The notes: generated by a model from the letters alone, not told the origin. DNA of 64,000 nt from Sediminispirochaeta bajacaliforniensis DSM 16054 (GCF_000378205.1 NZ_KB899415.1:112770-176769), one strand, 5' to 3'; positions 1-8,155 are shown, counted from the stretch's first letter. Numbers and translations are program-made.

Positions 1-692
1 CTCAGGAACAACTTTTCGTTGCCGATTCAATGACCGGACAGGAAGCGGTTACCATAGCAAAGTCGTTTGACGAACAGGTCGGTATCAGCGGTGTTGTGCT
101 GACCAAGTTTGATTCCGATACTCGCGGGGGCGCCGCCCTTTCCCTTAAAAGCGTCACCGGTAAGCCGATCAAGTATGTCGGTGTGGGAGAGAAACCCGAG
201 GATCTTGATCCCTTTTATCCCGAGCGGATCGCTTCCCGTATCCTTGGCATGGGAGATGTCGTCAGCCTGGTGGAAAAGGCTCAGGAAACCATCGATCTTG
301 AAGAGGCTGCGGCCCTGCAGGAGAAAATGATTTCTGCTACCTTTACCTTGGAGGACTATCTTGAATCCTTTGCACGGATGCGAAAGATGGGAAGTGTTCA
401 GTCGCTTCTCGAGATGATCCCGGGTGCCAAGGGGGCCATCAGTGAGGACGACATCGACGAAAAGGAGATGAAAAAGGAAGAGGCGATTATTCTCTCCATG
501 ACCATTGTAGAGCGTCGCAATCACCGTATTATCGGTCCTTCCCGCAGGAAGCGGATAGCAAAAGGAAGCGGTTCCTCTGTCGCCGAGGTAAACCGTCTGA
601 TCAAGCGTTTCGAAAAAATGCGACTTATGATGAAAAAGGTTTCGAAGAATAAAAAATACCAAGCTAAGTTGATGCAAAATCTTGGTGTATAA
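1..692 (+). CDS. ffh: Signal recognition particle GTPase Ffh (3' part)
   Basis: This is the C-terminal part of the SRP GTPase that binds 4.5S RNA and hands signal sequences to FtsY, encoded later in this window. The reading frame is already open at base 3, so the 5' end lies outside. Visible are the end of the G domain (TGQEAV, the G4 motif TKFD and the closing motif DTRGG), the GMGD linker and the methionine-rich M domain, with the RNA-binding stretch GSGSSVAEVNRLIKRFEKM near the end. It heads a tightly packed ribosome/tRNA block; ffh next to rpsP is common in bacteria. Nothing looks damaged. The call is secure from motif order and neighbours. Confidence 0.97.
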   Translation, partial: QEQLFVADSMTGQEAVTIAKSFDEQVGISGVVLTKFDSDTRGGAALSLKSVTGKPIKYVGVGEKPEDLDPFYPERIASRILGMGDVVSLVEKAQETIDLEEAAALQEKMISATFTLEDYLESFARMRKMGSVQSLLEMIPGAKGAISEDDIDEKEMKKEEAIILSMTIVERRNHRIIGPSRRKRIAKGSGSSVAEVNRLIKRFEKMRLMMKKVSKNKKYQAKLMQNLGV

Positions 693-720
693 TTTTCAAG
701 AACGCGTTAGGAGGTTCTAG

Positions 721-975
721 TTGAGTGTTAAAATAAGACTGAAGCGGTTCGGGACCAAGAAACGGCCCTACTATCGAATTGTCGTTATGGATTCCAGGGC
801 TCCCCGAGACGGCCGGACTCTGGATGAGGTTGGTCTCTATCATCCCATCGAGAATGCTGACCGTCAGCTTCGACTCGATGAGGAAAAGATCAAGGGATGG
901 ATTTCCAAAGGCGCGCAGCCGACCGATACGGTCAGAAAGCTGCTCAACAGCCGGGAAATCCGTATCGAACGTTAA
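721..975 (+). CDS. rpsP: 30S ribosomal protein S16
   Basis: Small-subunit protein S16, 84 residues, the normal size. It opens with the family signature [20 protein letters not shown] and continues with DSRAPRDGR and EVGLYHP. The start is TTG, chosen because AGGAGG sits at 709-714, six bases upstream, and the family's first residues begin exactly there. It follows ffh by 28 bases and precedes a KH-domain gene, the common rpsP-KH-rimM-trmD-rplS order, so it is almost certainly part of one transcript. Confidence 0.98.
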   Translation: MSVKIRLKRFGTKKRPYYRIVVMDSRAPRDGRTLDEVGLYHPIENADRQLRLDEEKIKGWISKGAQPTDTVRKLLNSREIRIER

Positions 976-1004
976 ACGGCGCCGTCGCCCTGGGAGTTAG
1001 AAAC

Positions 1005-1238
1005 GTGGAAAAAGATCTTGTTGAGTATATTGCAAAGTCCCTTGTTGACGATCCCGACGGGGTGGAAGTGAATTTGATTGAGGGTGAGAAATCCACTATT
1101 CTCGAACTACGGGTTTCTCAGGATGATATCGGAAAGGTGATTGGAAAACACGGCCGGATTGCTAAGGCGGTACGAACGATACTTAGTGCATCGGCTACCA
1201 AAACCGGTAAAAGGGTTGTGCTCGAGATCCTCGATTGA
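1005..1238 (+). CDS. khpA: KH-domain RNA-binding protein (KhpA family)
   Basis: Small RNA-binding protein of 77 residues, the KhpA size. The KH core is visible: a beta strand followed by the GxxG loop as GKHG in [19 protein letters not shown] (about residues 44-62), then VLEIL at the C-terminus. I chose the GTG at 1005 because GGGAG lies at 992-996 and the family starts with [13 protein letters not shown]; an upstream extension in the same frame would run into rpsP. Its role in other bacteria is RNA chaperoning linked to cell shape and ribosome function. The stop overlaps the start of rimM. Family is certain; the cellular target is not visible. Confidence 0.93.
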   Translation: MEKDLVEYIAKSLVDDPDGVEVNLIEGEKSTILELRVSQDDIGKVIGKHGRIAKAVRTILSASATKTGKRVVLEILD

Positions 1239-1735
1239 TGGATACGGTTGTTATTGGTAAGGTGCGGACCTCACATGGGGTCCGCGGCTTATTGAAGGTA
1301 CGAAGTCTTTCCGGAGAGACCGGCCACTTTCTTGCTCTTAAGGAAGTGGTATTGAAACGTGAGCGTGGTGTGCGCTCTTTTGTCGTTGAATCTGTTCGGG
1401 TCGCCGGCGGTGATCTGTTGATGAAGCTTCGGGGAATCGATTCTCCCGAAGAGGGAAAGCTCTGGGCCGGTGCCGATATGATCGTGTCAAAAGAGCTTGG
1501 AGCGGCCCTGCGGGAAGACGAATATTACTATTCCGATCTTATAGGCTGTACGGTGGTGTGCCGAGGATCGGAGGTGGGAACGATTGTTTCGATCGTTGAG
1601 AACGGTGTTTCTGACCTTTTGGAGGTCAAGACAGATGCGGGAAAACGGATTGTTCCCTTTCAGAAGCACTTTGTCGGTTCCGTGGATCTTGTTTCCCGGG
1701 CTGTGGAGCTTCTGGAACCGGGATTGTTGGAATGA
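1238..1735 (+). CDS. rimM: 16S rRNA-processing protein RimM
   Basis: Ribosome maturation factor that helps assemble the 30S head and binds S19. It has an N-terminal beta-barrel domain opening with VVIGKVRTSHGVRGLLKV and a C-terminal PRC-barrel region with DLIGCTVV near residue 100 and the typical LLEVKTDAGKRIVPF. Length of 165 residues is normal. The ATG at 1238 shares bases with the stop of the KH gene; an in-frame TTG at 1235 is an alternative. The stop overlaps the start of trmD as ATGA, so translation is probably coupled. Confidence 0.96.
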   Translation: MDTVVIGKVRTSHGVRGLLKVRSLSGETGHFLALKEVVLKRERGVRSFVVESVRVAGGDLLMKLRGIDSPEEGKLWAGADMIVSKELGAALREDEYYYSDLIGCTVVCRGSEVGTIVSIVENGVSDLLEVKTDAGKRIVPFQKHFVGSVDLVSRAVELLEPGLLE

Positions 1736-2430
1736 AATTTACCGTTCTGACGCTTTTTCCCGAGATTATTGAAGGGTTTTTCTCTTCGTCGATCATGGCA
1801 AAGGCTGTTGAGCGAGGTTTGATTGATCTTCGTCTGGTTGATGTGAGAGATTTTGCCTTTGATCGTCACAGAACCTGTGATGATGCACCCTACGGCGGCG
1901 GGGCTGGAATGGTCCTAAAGGCCGAACCTCTTGCCGGTGCTCTGGATTCGGTGGATGCGGCGGACAAGCGGGTCGTGTTTCCGACGCCTTCGGGAAGGCC
2001 CTTTACGCAGGAAAAGGCTTGTGAACTCTCCAGAGAGGGAGAGCTTGTTTTTATCTGCGGAAGATACGAGGGGATCGATCAGCGGATAATCGATCTCTAT
2101 GTCGATGACGAGCTCTCTATCGGAGATTATGTGATTTCTTCCGGTGAAGTTGCAAGTTTGGTTATGATCGATGCGATCTATCGGCTTGTCGACGGGGTTA
2201 TCAGCGGCGAATCACTCGAGGAAGAGAGTTTTACCGATGATTTGCTGGAATATCCGCATTATACGCGACCGCAGGTATTCCGCGGTCTTGCGGTTCCGGA
2301 TATACTGCTATCCGGCCACCATGCCGAGATTGCTCGATGGCGTCACCAGCGACGTATCGAAAAGACGGCGGCAAATAGACCCGAACTGCTGAAACGCAGT
2401 GGGGACGAGGACAGAACGAATACGTATTGA
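1732..2430 (+). CDS. trmD: tRNA (guanine-N1)-methyltransferase TrmD
   Basis: SPOUT methyltransferase that makes m1G37 in tRNAs reading CNN codons and so prevents frameshifting. Family features: [11 protein letters not shown] at the start, the substrate loop [10 protein letters not shown] near residue 58, [11 protein letters not shown] near residue 110 and the knotted SAM site [11 protein letters not shown] near residue 133, where the usual TGGE is SGE. After that comes PHYTRPQ, and the C-terminal helical domain. It has 232 residues, slightly shorter than the E. coli enzyme. The start overlaps the rimM stop by four bases; rplS follows after 25 bases, the classical order. Confidence 0.97.
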   Translation: MKFTVLTLFPEIIEGFFSSSIMAKAVERGLIDLRLVDVRDFAFDRHRTCDDAPYGGGAGMVLKAEPLAGALDSVDAADKRVVFPTPSGRPFTQEKACELSREGELVFICGRYEGIDQRIIDLYVDDELSIGDYVISSGEVASLVMIDAIYRLVDGVISGESLEEESFTDDLLEYPHYTRPQVFRGLAVPDILLSGHHAEIARWRHQRRIEKTAANRPELLKRSGDEDRTNTY

Positions 2431-2455
2431 AAAGGAAATACGAAAGGGGACGGCA

Positions 2456-2833
2456 ATGGATGTGATAAAAACGATCGAAGCAGAGCAGCTTACCGAAGGA
2501 CGCGAGAATTTCCGCATCGGTGATACGGTGAAGGTCCACTACAAGATTGTTGAGGGACAGACCGAGCGGATTCAGGTCTATGAAGGCTTGGTGATCGCTA
2601 TGAACAACGGCGGTGTCAGAAAAACCGTTACCGTGCGCAAGATGTCGTACGGAGTGGGAGTGGAAAGGGTATTTCCTCTTCATAGCCCGAAGATCGAAAA
2701 GATTGAGTTGGTACGCCATGGGCGGGTTCGCCGTGCAAAGCTTTACTATATACGGGATCGTGTGGGAAAGGCTTCAAAGGTACGCGAGCTGATCAAAAAG
2801 AAGGGACAAAAGGCAAGCGAGGCTGCCAGATAA
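2456..2833 (+). CDS. rplS: 50S ribosomal protein L19
   Basis: Large-subunit protein L19, 125 residues. The signature [16 protein letters not shown] is followed by [11 protein letters not shown] and [20 protein letters not shown], all at the expected positions. The ATG at 2456 was chosen over an upstream in-frame start because the L19 family begins there and AAGGGGA lies at 2444-2450. It ends the rpsP-rplS ribosomal/tRNA run. The C-terminal tail is rich in lysine and arginine, as is usual. Confidence 0.98.
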   Translation: MDVIKTIEAEQLTEGRENFRIGDTVKVHYKIVEGQTERIQVYEGLVIAMNNGGVRKTVTVRKMSYGVGVERVFPLHSPKIEKIELVRHGRVRRAKLYYIRDRVGKASKVRELIKKKGQKASEAAR

Positions 2834-2842
2834 GCCTGGCTC

Positions 2843-3847
2843 ATGTCCTCACTTGTTATCCCTCAGTCTGTATTAACACAAGCCGGATTGTACCCGATGG
2901 TGCGGTCCGGTCTTTTTGTCTCCTTTGAGGTTCTTGATACAGATGGGAAGGGTAAGTGGACCATTCTTTTGGAAGGAAAACGGTTGCAAGTCTCTTCTGA
3001 TGTAATCCTTGAAAAGGGACGGCGATATGGGGCTTCTCTGCATGTTTCCAATGGTCAGGTACGATTGAAACTTAATGCCCTTACCCGCTCCGGTAGTGTG
3101 ACTGATATGTTTAGCAATGCTGCGGGCAGTAAGCTTTCGATGGACGTGGTGCGAATCCTCACGGCCGCGGCTCTTCCGCTTCGAGGGGCGTTGGTGGATG
3201 AGGTTGTGAGCCTGCTTCGCCGCTTCCAAAGCGATCGTTTTGGTACCCGACTCATCTCGTTGTTACTTGGAAAGGACATTGATCCCGGGGCAGGAAATGC
3301 CTATCATACGCTTCTGCCTCTGTTCGATTTCGGTGGCGATGGGGGACAAGAGAAACGAAGGCAACACCGTCGGCGTCGCGAGAGGGCTTTCTCTCCGGAG
3401 CTTTTGAAAGAGGTGATCACTGATTCCTGTAAGGAGGGTTCTCTCCTTACCCTCTTTAACCAGCTAAAAGGACGTGGGGAAGATCATTGGATGCTTTTTC
3501 CCCTTCCCGAACTCCGTGAGGGGAAAGATAATCTTTCAGGTGTTTTACGAATTCGTTTTAAGGGCATGCCTCCTGCAGTGAATTTTAGCCGTGCTGTTCT
3601 CGACCTTCGTCTTTGTGAGGCAGAACGGTTTTTCTTTATTGTGGAGCCTGCCGACGGTAGCTTGAGACTTTCGGCTTTTTTGCCGGAGGATCGTTTGAAT
3701 CGATTGGATCATCGTCTGCTTGCAGATTTTCAGAAAAAATTGGATAACCTTGGGATTCGTTTTGACGATATTAAAAGTATGGAAGGGTTCGACGGTTGTG
3801 ATTTCCCTGATGAAAAGGGGCCGGGAGGTTTTGATGCTTTGGTGTGA
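2843..3847 (+). CDS. FliK-like (flagellar hook-length control) domain protein
   Basis: A 334-residue protein whose C-terminal third (about residues 215-325) has the pattern of the FliK C-terminal 'Flg_hook' domain: GVLRIRFKGMP, then FFFIVEPADGSLRLSAFLPE, then a helix LDHRLLADFQKKLDNLGI. The N-terminal part is a beta-rich region of unknown role. No signal peptide is seen. The next gene encodes a stand-alone FlhB-type C-terminal domain, and FliK's partner in the export gate is that FlhB domain. The same pairing follows rplS in Bacillus (ylqG-ylqH), which supports the call. It is not the main hook-length FliK by context; a modulator of a secretion gate is my inference. Start ATG lies nine bases after rplS. 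Confidence 0.62.
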   Translation: MSSLVIPQSVLTQAGLYPMVRSGLFVSFEVLDTDGKGKWTILLEGKRLQVSSDVILEKGRRYGASLHVSNGQVRLKLNALTRSGSVTDMFSNAAGSKLSMDVVRILTAAALPLRGALVDEVVSLLRRFQSDRFGTRLISLLLGKDIDPGAGNAYHTLLPLFDFGGDGGQEKRRQHRRRRERAFSPELLKEVITDSCKEGSLLTLFNQLKGRGEDHWMLFPLPELREGKDNLSGVLRIRFKGMPPAVNFSRAVLDLRLCEAERFFFIVEPADGSLRLSAFLPEDRLNRLDHRLLADFQKKLDNLGIRFDDIKSMEGFDGCDFPDEKGPGGFDALV

Positions 3848-4110
3848 AGAAAAGGATGCTTGAAAAAGCCATAGCTCTTGCATATGATAGAGACACATAT
3901 TCTGCACCGCGGATTACCGCCAAGGGAAGTGGTGAAGCGGCAAAGCGGCTTCTTGCCCTTGCCAAAAAACATGGTGTGCCTGTAATGGGTGACGAGGAAC
4001 TTGTACAGCGGCTTTATCTCTTTGATCTTGAAGCGGTCATTCCGGAAGACCTCTATGAAGTTGTTGCGGAAATCTACAGTTTTGTTTGGAAATTACGGGA
4101 AGGCGCATGA
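3844..4110 (+). CDS. Stand-alone FlhB-type cytoplasmic domain protein
   Basis: An 88-residue protein matching the cytoplasmic domain of the flagellar/type III export switch protein FlhB (EscU/YscU family), without the membrane domain. The recognisable core is AIALAYDRDTYSAPRITAKGSGEAAKRLLALAKKHGVP, after which the family's LARAL-type segment appears as LVQRLYLFDLEAVIPEDLYEVVAEI. The autocleavage motif NPTH of true FlhB is absent because this protein begins after that point. The GTG start overlaps the stop of the FliK-like gene, so the two are translationally coupled. Such FlhB-like fragments can replace the cleaved C-terminal piece in some bacteria; whether it does so here is unknown. Confidence 0.85.
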   Translation: MKKRMLEKAIALAYDRDTYSAPRITAKGSGEAAKRLLALAKKHGVPVMGDEELVQRLYLFDLEAVIPEDLYEVVAEIYSFVWKLREGA

Positions 4111-5231
4111 AAAAATATAAAGTCAGTGAGCTTCAGGACGGTATGCAGTTTTCTGCCCCCGTTTATATTGATGAAGAGAGTCTCCTGGTCCCTGAAGGGG
4201 TGGTAATCCGCGAAAAAGATATTGAACGATTAAAACGTTGGGAGGTCGAGGTTGTCACCAGCGACGGTTCTCCCATCATTGAGCAGGATTTTCAGCAGCA
4301 GATATCTTCGATCGACGGTAATATCGGGAAAAAGCTACTCCAACTCTATTCCGATGCCTTGACCATTGCAGATCAGTTCTATGTTGATGCCGAACAGGGA
4401 AGCGGCCTTGATGCGGGAGCAGTCGATGAATTGATGGCTAGTTATTATCCCGCCCTCCGCGACTCCGTTGACGATGCCATGGGATTGACCTTTCGCCAGA
4501 GTAAAACCGAAAGCCGTTATGCCGGTGGAGCCATCAATTGTATGATTCTTTCCATGGCCATAGGACAACGCATTAATCTTCCTGGGCACCGCTTGATGAA
4601 TCTTGCTTTGGCAGCTTTTCTTCACGATATTGGCATGACAAGAATACCTCGTGCCATTGTCGAAAAGAAAGAGCGTTTGACAGAAGATGAGATGAAAGCG
4701 GTTATGGCCCATCCTATTCACTCCTACAGAATCATTACAAAAGAGCTTGGACTTTCCGAAGAAGTGGGAAGAATTGTCCTTCTTCATCATGAGCGCTGGG
4801 ACGGTAAGGGGTATCCAAAGGGCTTAACCGGAAAAGAAATCCCTGTAGCATCCAGAATTATCTCTGTTGCAGATGCTTATGAGGCAATGATTCGCGATCG
4901 TCCATATCGAGGGTCGATGATAGGCTATAAAGCGGTCCGCCAGGTCTTAAATGATAATGGGCGAAGGTATGATTCAGATATTCTGAAGGTCTTCATCAAG
5001 AGTATGGGAGTCTATCCCCCCGGAAGTGTGGTTATTCTGCAGGACGGGAGCGTCGGTAAGGTCATACGAAATCACAGGGATGTTCCTTTGCGCCCTGTGG
5101 TGCGTGTTTTGGTTAACAGCGATGGCGAGAGGCTTGTTTCTGGAAGACAGCGTGAGGTCGATCTCCTAGTAACTCCCGATGCTTTTATTGCCCGCGCCGT
5201 GCATCCCCGTGAGCTTGAGAACGCTTCGTGA
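4107..5231 (+). CDS. HD-GYP-type domain protein, catalytic site partly degenerate
   Basis: A 374-residue cytoplasmic protein. The N-terminal 120 residues resemble the small domain often found before HD-GYP domains (YKVSELQDGM). The HD-GYP part shows HDIGM at 173-177, H202, the HHE at 227-229 and DGKGYP at 232-237. HD-GYP proteins hydrolyse cyclic-di-GMP, but two hallmarks differ: the usual HDxGK lysine is methionine, and the first metal-binding histidine (normally about 30 residues upstream, in an 'EHS' context) appears as RYAGG. So it may be a sensor or a weak enzyme. The start overlaps the preceding stop as ATGA. Confidence 0.82.
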   Translation: MKKYKVSELQDGMQFSAPVYIDEESLLVPEGVVIREKDIERLKRWEVEVVTSDGSPIIEQDFQQQISSIDGNIGKKLLQLYSDALTIADQFYVDAEQGSGLDAGAVDELMASYYPALRDSVDDAMGLTFRQSKTESRYAGGAINCMILSMAIGQRINLPGHRLMNLALAAFLHDIGMTRIPRAIVEKKERLTEDEMKAVMAHPIHSYRIITKELGLSEEVGRIVLLHHERWDGKGYPKGLTGKEIPVASRIISVADAYEAMIRDRPYRGSMIGYKAVRQVLNDNGRRYDSDILKVFIKSMGVYPPGSVVILQDGSVGKVIRNHRDVPLRPVVRVLVNSDGERLVSGRQREVDLLVTPDAFIARAVHPRELENAS

Positions 5232-5590
5232 ATCGTGTCGCCCTGGGCAGGAAGGGGGAGGAGCATGCGGTGCATTTTCTTCTGGATAATGGGTATGAGA
5301 TTCTTGCGAGAAACTATCGTTTCGGTGGTGGAGAGGTCGATATTATAGCCGGAAAGGATGATCGTATCCATTTCGTTGAGGTGAAAAGCTGGAAGGCATA
5401 TGGTATGGAAAATCTGGAGTATGCGCTTAATGCGAAAAAACAAGCACGGATTATTGCAGCTTCGAGGGGATATCTTGCCAAACATGCAAGCTTTGATAAA
5501 GACCGGATTTCTTTCGATTTTTTATTTCTTGATGCTTCAGGAATAATAACACACCTGACGGATGTTTTTAGTGAAACGGGGATGGTATGA
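5228..5590 (+). CDS. yraN: UPF0102 (YraN-like) endonuclease-fold protein
   Basis: A 120-residue member of the YraN/UPF0102 family, which has a restriction-endonuclease-like fold. The family pattern is clear: GRKGEEHAVHFLLDNGYEILARNYR, the metal-site GGGEVDIIA near residue 35 and FVEVKSW near residue 50. The biological role of the family is not firmly known. The GTG start overlaps the stop of the HD-GYP gene. The order rplS ... yraN with tRNA/ribosome genes upstream is common in bacteria. Confidence 0.9.
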   Translation: MNRVALGRKGEEHAVHFLLDNGYEILARNYRFGGGEVDIIAGKDDRIHFVEVKSWKAYGMENLEYALNAKKQARIIAASRGYLAKHASFDKDRISFDFLFLDASGIITHLTDVFSETGMV

Positions 5591-5730
5591 GCCGTAAACA
5601 GAGAAAAATTGATCCGCGTAAGATCGAAGAGCTGAAACGGAAGATCAATGATCAGCGGTATATCAATGGTGCCATCGAGTCTCTTGCACTTGTCATTACG
5701 AAAGAATTGCTTCATTTAAACGGAGAATAG
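5587..5730 (+). CDS. Small hypothetical protein, 47 residues
   Basis: A short open frame, ATG to TAG, beginning MSRKQRKIDPRKIEEL and ending ITKELLHLNGE. It is easily missed because of its size. Support: its ATG overlaps the yraN stop as ATGA, the product is strongly charged with amphipathic helical character, and the next gene starts two bases after its stop with a ribosome site (GGAGA) inside it. That coupling fits the style of this operon. I do not recognise the family. It resembles flagellar small regulators only in being short and helical, which is not evidence of function. Confidence 0.7.
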   Translation: MSRKQRKIDPRKIEELKRKINDQRYINGAIESLALVITKELLHLNGE

Positions 5731-5732
5731 CC

Positions 5733-6122
5733 TTGGAAGAACAACAGAAACGCCAGAATAAGAGTACAGGCAAAAGAAGGCGCGGCAGACGGGGAAATCG
5801 GAGTCGTAAACCGCAGCGGCCGAAGCTCGACCTGGTATGCTCGGTTTGCGGTAAGCCGATAAAGTATGTATACACCGCCATAGAGTATGGCGAAAAGCGG
5901 GAGCCCATACACTTTGATTGCATTCTCAAGAAGTTGGGAGAAGAAGAGGAGTTGGGCCCTAACGAGAAAATTTGCTATCTCGGTCAGGGAACCTTTGGTA
6001 TAATACGATATCATAATGGTTCTGGTGGTAAGCGATTTTCTATTCGGAAAAAAATTGCGGTGGAAGAGCAAAATGGGATCGCCGAATGGCGAAAGGAGCT
6101 GGGTAAGGCGGTTCGCAGGTAG
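5733..6122 (+). CDS. Conserved hypothetical basic protein with zinc-finger-like CxxC
   Basis: A 129-residue protein. The first 30 residues are extremely basic (KRRRGRRGNRSRKPQRPK), suggesting nucleic-acid contact. They are followed by CSVCGKPI near residue 36 and HFDCILKKLG near residue 60, which could form a CxxC...HxxC zinc site. The rest (GPNEKICYLGQGTFGII) is a compact domain I cannot name. TTG start with GGAGA eight bases upstream. It is coupled to the 47-residue gene before it and followed by a PadR regulator. RNA binding is inferred from charge and context only. Confidence 0.72.
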   Translation: MEEQQKRQNKSTGKRRRGRRGNRSRKPQRPKLDLVCSVCGKPIKYVYTAIEYGEKREPIHFDCILKKLGEEEELGPNEKICYLGQGTFGIIRYHNGSGGKRFSIRKKIAVEEQNGIAEWRKELGKAVRR

Positions 6123-6137
6123 GATGCCGGTTGCTAT

Positions 6138-6659
6138 ATGTCATTGAAGTACGCGATTTTGGGTTTTCTTGATGAAGAGCCCTGTTATGGTTATGAGATC
6201 AAGCATCGTTTTGAAGAAACAATGGGAGATCTTTGGCCCATTTCTTACGGACAGCTTTATCCCACGCTCCGCCGTTTGACTGGTGATAACCTTGTGACGG
6301 TACAAGTTGTTCAGGGTAAGAAAGCGGTCGACAAACGTGTCTATTCGATAACCGAAAAAGGGAAGGCTCTTTTTAATCGCTGGCTTTTCGGTGAAGATAA
6401 AAAGATACAGACCTCCATCAAAGATGAGTTTTCTCTCAGCCTCTTTTTTGCCGAACGAATGAAACGGGATGAGCTTGCCTCCGCCATTCGTAACTTGCAT
6501 AAAAAAACGATAAAGCGTCTTTCTTTGCTCCGTGGTGGTTCTGCGAAGAGTTCGGGATCTGATTCGCTCCATTATAAGAAGTTTCTTGTCAGAAAAATGG
6601 AGTTGATGATGGAGGCCGAGGAAATATGGCTTCGTGAGCTGCTCGAGGATGTGACGTAA
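6138..6659 (+). CDS. PadR-family transcriptional regulator
   Basis: A 173-residue regulator. The PadR winged helix is obvious: LKYAILGFLDEEPCYGYEIKHRF, then the recognition region SYGQLYPTLRRLTGDNLV and the wing KKAVDKRVYSITEKGK. The C-terminal half is the helical dimerisation domain (Vir_act_alpha_C type), with EFSLSLFFAERM. PadR proteins usually repress adjacent genes in response to small ligands; no obvious target efflux or catabolic gene is adjacent. It is the last gene of the plus-strand block, and a strong terminator follows after about 20 bases. Confidence 0.93.
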   Translation: MSLKYAILGFLDEEPCYGYEIKHRFEETMGDLWPISYGQLYPTLRRLTGDNLVTVQVVQGKKAVDKRVYSITEKGKALFNRWLFGEDKKIQTSIKDEFSLSLFFAERMKRDELASAIRNLHKKTIKRLSLLRGGSAKSSGSDSLHYKKFLVRKMELMMEAEEIWLRELLEDVT

Positions 6660-6675
6660 CATTGGATCGATCATA

Positions 6676-6710
6676 AAAAAAACTCCGCAGATATTTGGCG
6701 GAGTTTTTTT
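6676..6710 (+). terminator. Rho-independent terminator after padR-like gene
   Basis: A 7-bp stem ACTCCGC (6682-6688) pairs with GCGGAGT (6698-6704) around a 9-base loop, followed by a T run to 6710. An A run precedes the left arm, so the element should also stop transcripts of the convergent minus-strand HEAT gene. It separates the ribosome/flagellar block from the next unit. Confidence 0.93.
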
Positions 6711-6738
6711 ATGTATCGTAAAAGAAAGGAGTAGATGG

Positions 6739-7473
6739 TTATAATTGCTGAAGCTTTTTAATGACTTCCTGTGCCTTTTGTTTGACTGGTCTGATGTAAT
6801 TCCCTGAAGAGATACGGACCAGGGCTCGATAGACAGAGGCGTCGTTTAAAGTATCATTGCTGTCCAGAAGCTTTTCAAACGCAAGTAGCGAAGCAAAAGC
6901 AAAGTTATTATCCGGGGTCATGATATCATCATTCAAAATGGAGAATGCAAGGGCTTCGGTTACCTGATTGTTCTCGTTATAACCGATTGAACCGAGAGCA
7001 TAGGCAGCCTCCGCCTTAACCATTGGCTCTTCATCATTGAGAAGTATGTTGATCAAAGAATCCTTTGATTTTATACCGCCCATTTTCCCCAACAGCTCGC
7101 AGGCACGGCGTCGGATCTCCGGGAAATTGTTGATCATACGGCCGTTTTCCCGGTACTGAGCCCCTGTGCCTTCGAGAGAAAGGGCATCAAGGATATAGTG
7201 GACCTCTTCGTCTCCCTCTTGAACCCTTCCGTCATTGATCATCTCTTCGAGACTATCCAAGGCCTCAACTTTCATATCCCGGTCGGAACTGAAAGCAAGC
7301 TCGCCGATGATTTTCAGTTCGACACTCTGCAGAAAGATATCCTCGACCGTTTTCTCTTTCTCCTCCCCAGCCGCATCTTTACTCTTGTCCTGTTCCTGGG
7401 AAAAGAGGCTTATCGGGGCAAACAGAACCATTGCCGAAACGATTAAGCCCCAAAATGCCATACTCTTCTTCAT
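6739..7473 (-). CDS. Exported HEAT-repeat protein
   Basis: A 244-residue protein with an N-terminal signal peptide (MKKSMAFWGLIVSAM... cut near SLFSQ). The mature part starts with a charged linker and then shows HEAT/armadillo-like helical repeats: RACELLGKMG near residue 115, AEAAYALGSIG near residue 150, and FASLLAFEKLL. Such repeats scaffold protein contacts, here probably in the periplasm. I chose the ATG at 7471-7473 because GGAG lies upstream and a signal peptide begins there; a longer frame upstream lacks that. It follows a lipoprotein gene by about 23 bases in the same direction. Function unknown. Confidence 0.8.
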   Translation of the reverse strand: MKKSMAFWGLIVSAMVLFAPISLFSQEQDKSKDAAGEEKEKTVEDIFLQSVELKIIGELAFSSDRDMKVEALDSLEEMINDGRVQEGDEEVHYILDALSLEGTGAQYRENGRMINNFPEIRRRACELLGKMGGIKSKDSLINILLNDEEPMVKAEAAYALGSIGYNENNQVTEALAFSILNDDIMTPDNNFAFASLLAFEKLLDSNDTLNDASVYRALVRISSGNYIRPVKQKAQEVIKKLQQL

Positions 7474-7496
7474 ACCATACTCCGTTTTTCCGTGGT

Positions 7497-8099
7497 TTAT
7501 TCGATGATGCCGATCTTCCATTGGTTGTCGACCTTTTGCAGTTCATAAATGATTACCGGCGTGTTGTCTACGTACATATAAGCCCGTACGCGGTTTTCAT
7601 CCAGCGCCTTTATCTCGTCAAGTCGTACATTCTGCCTGCTCCCTACGACTACATAATGAAAATAGTCCTTTAAAGAACGTAAAACAACATTATATTTCTT
7701 GAGAAGGGGAGCTTCTGATTGTGCACGTAGAACGGTGGGATCACTGTAATAGTCTCTATATTCCTTCGTCAGATACGTCAGCCACCTTTCATAGTCCTTC
7801 GCTGCAATAATTTTATTCAATTCCTGAACAAGATCGGATAAATCTCGTTTTGTTTCCTTGTAGGCCGTCTCTGAGAGAACAAATTCCGATTCTGCTTGGC
7901 CATTTGCCGGTGTTTGGGGCTTTGGCGGCTCCTGTACAGGAGGCTGTTCCTGAACGACCGGAACCTTGGGAGGTTCCTGCACCTCGGTTACTGCTTTGTT
8001 ACCCGCACAGGAAGCGACTATCAATAGCACCAGCATCAGTGTGACCAACAGCCACAATGTATGAAAAGGCCTTTTCATACGTATAATCATTTTCATCAT
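7497..8099 (-). CDS. Lipoprotein of unknown function
   Basis: A 200-residue lipoprotein. A hydrophobic signal ends in the lipobox VASC near residue 30; then comes a proline/glutamine-rich linker (VQEPPKVPVVQEQPPVQEPP) that would span from the membrane, and a folded domain with KDYERWLTYLTKEYRDYYSDP and a final beta strand VDNQWKIGIIE. This resembles a small NTF2-like or nuclear-transport-fold domain, but that is only a guess. The start is set by the promoter: its -10 ends seven bases before the ATG at 8097-8099 and there is no Shine-Dalgarno. An internal ATG at 8076-8078 is the alternative start, also without a ribosome site. Confidence 0.75.
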   Translation of the reverse strand: MMKMIIRMKRPFHTLWLLVTLMLVLLIVASCAGNKAVTEVQEPPKVPVVQEQPPVQEPPKPQTPANGQAESEFVLSETAYKETKRDLSDLVQELNKIIAAKDYERWLTYLTKEYRDYYSDPTVLRAQSEAPLLKKYNVVLRSLKDYFHYVVVGSRQNVRLDEIKALDENRVRAYMYVDNTPVIIYELQKVDNQWKIGIIE

Positions 8100-8106
8100 T
8101 ACCACA

Positions 8107-8135
8107 AGTGTACCGAGCTGGGCCCTGTTTGTCAA
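8107..8135 (-). promoter_or_regulatory. Promoter of the minus-strand lipoprotein gene
   Basis: On the minus strand TTGACA (8130-8135) is separated by 17 bases from TACACT (8107-8112). The predicted start of transcription falls at or one base from the ATG at 8099, so the transcript should be leaderless. Confidence 0.75.
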
Positions 8136-8155
8136 AACCCTTTTTCGCTATCTTA

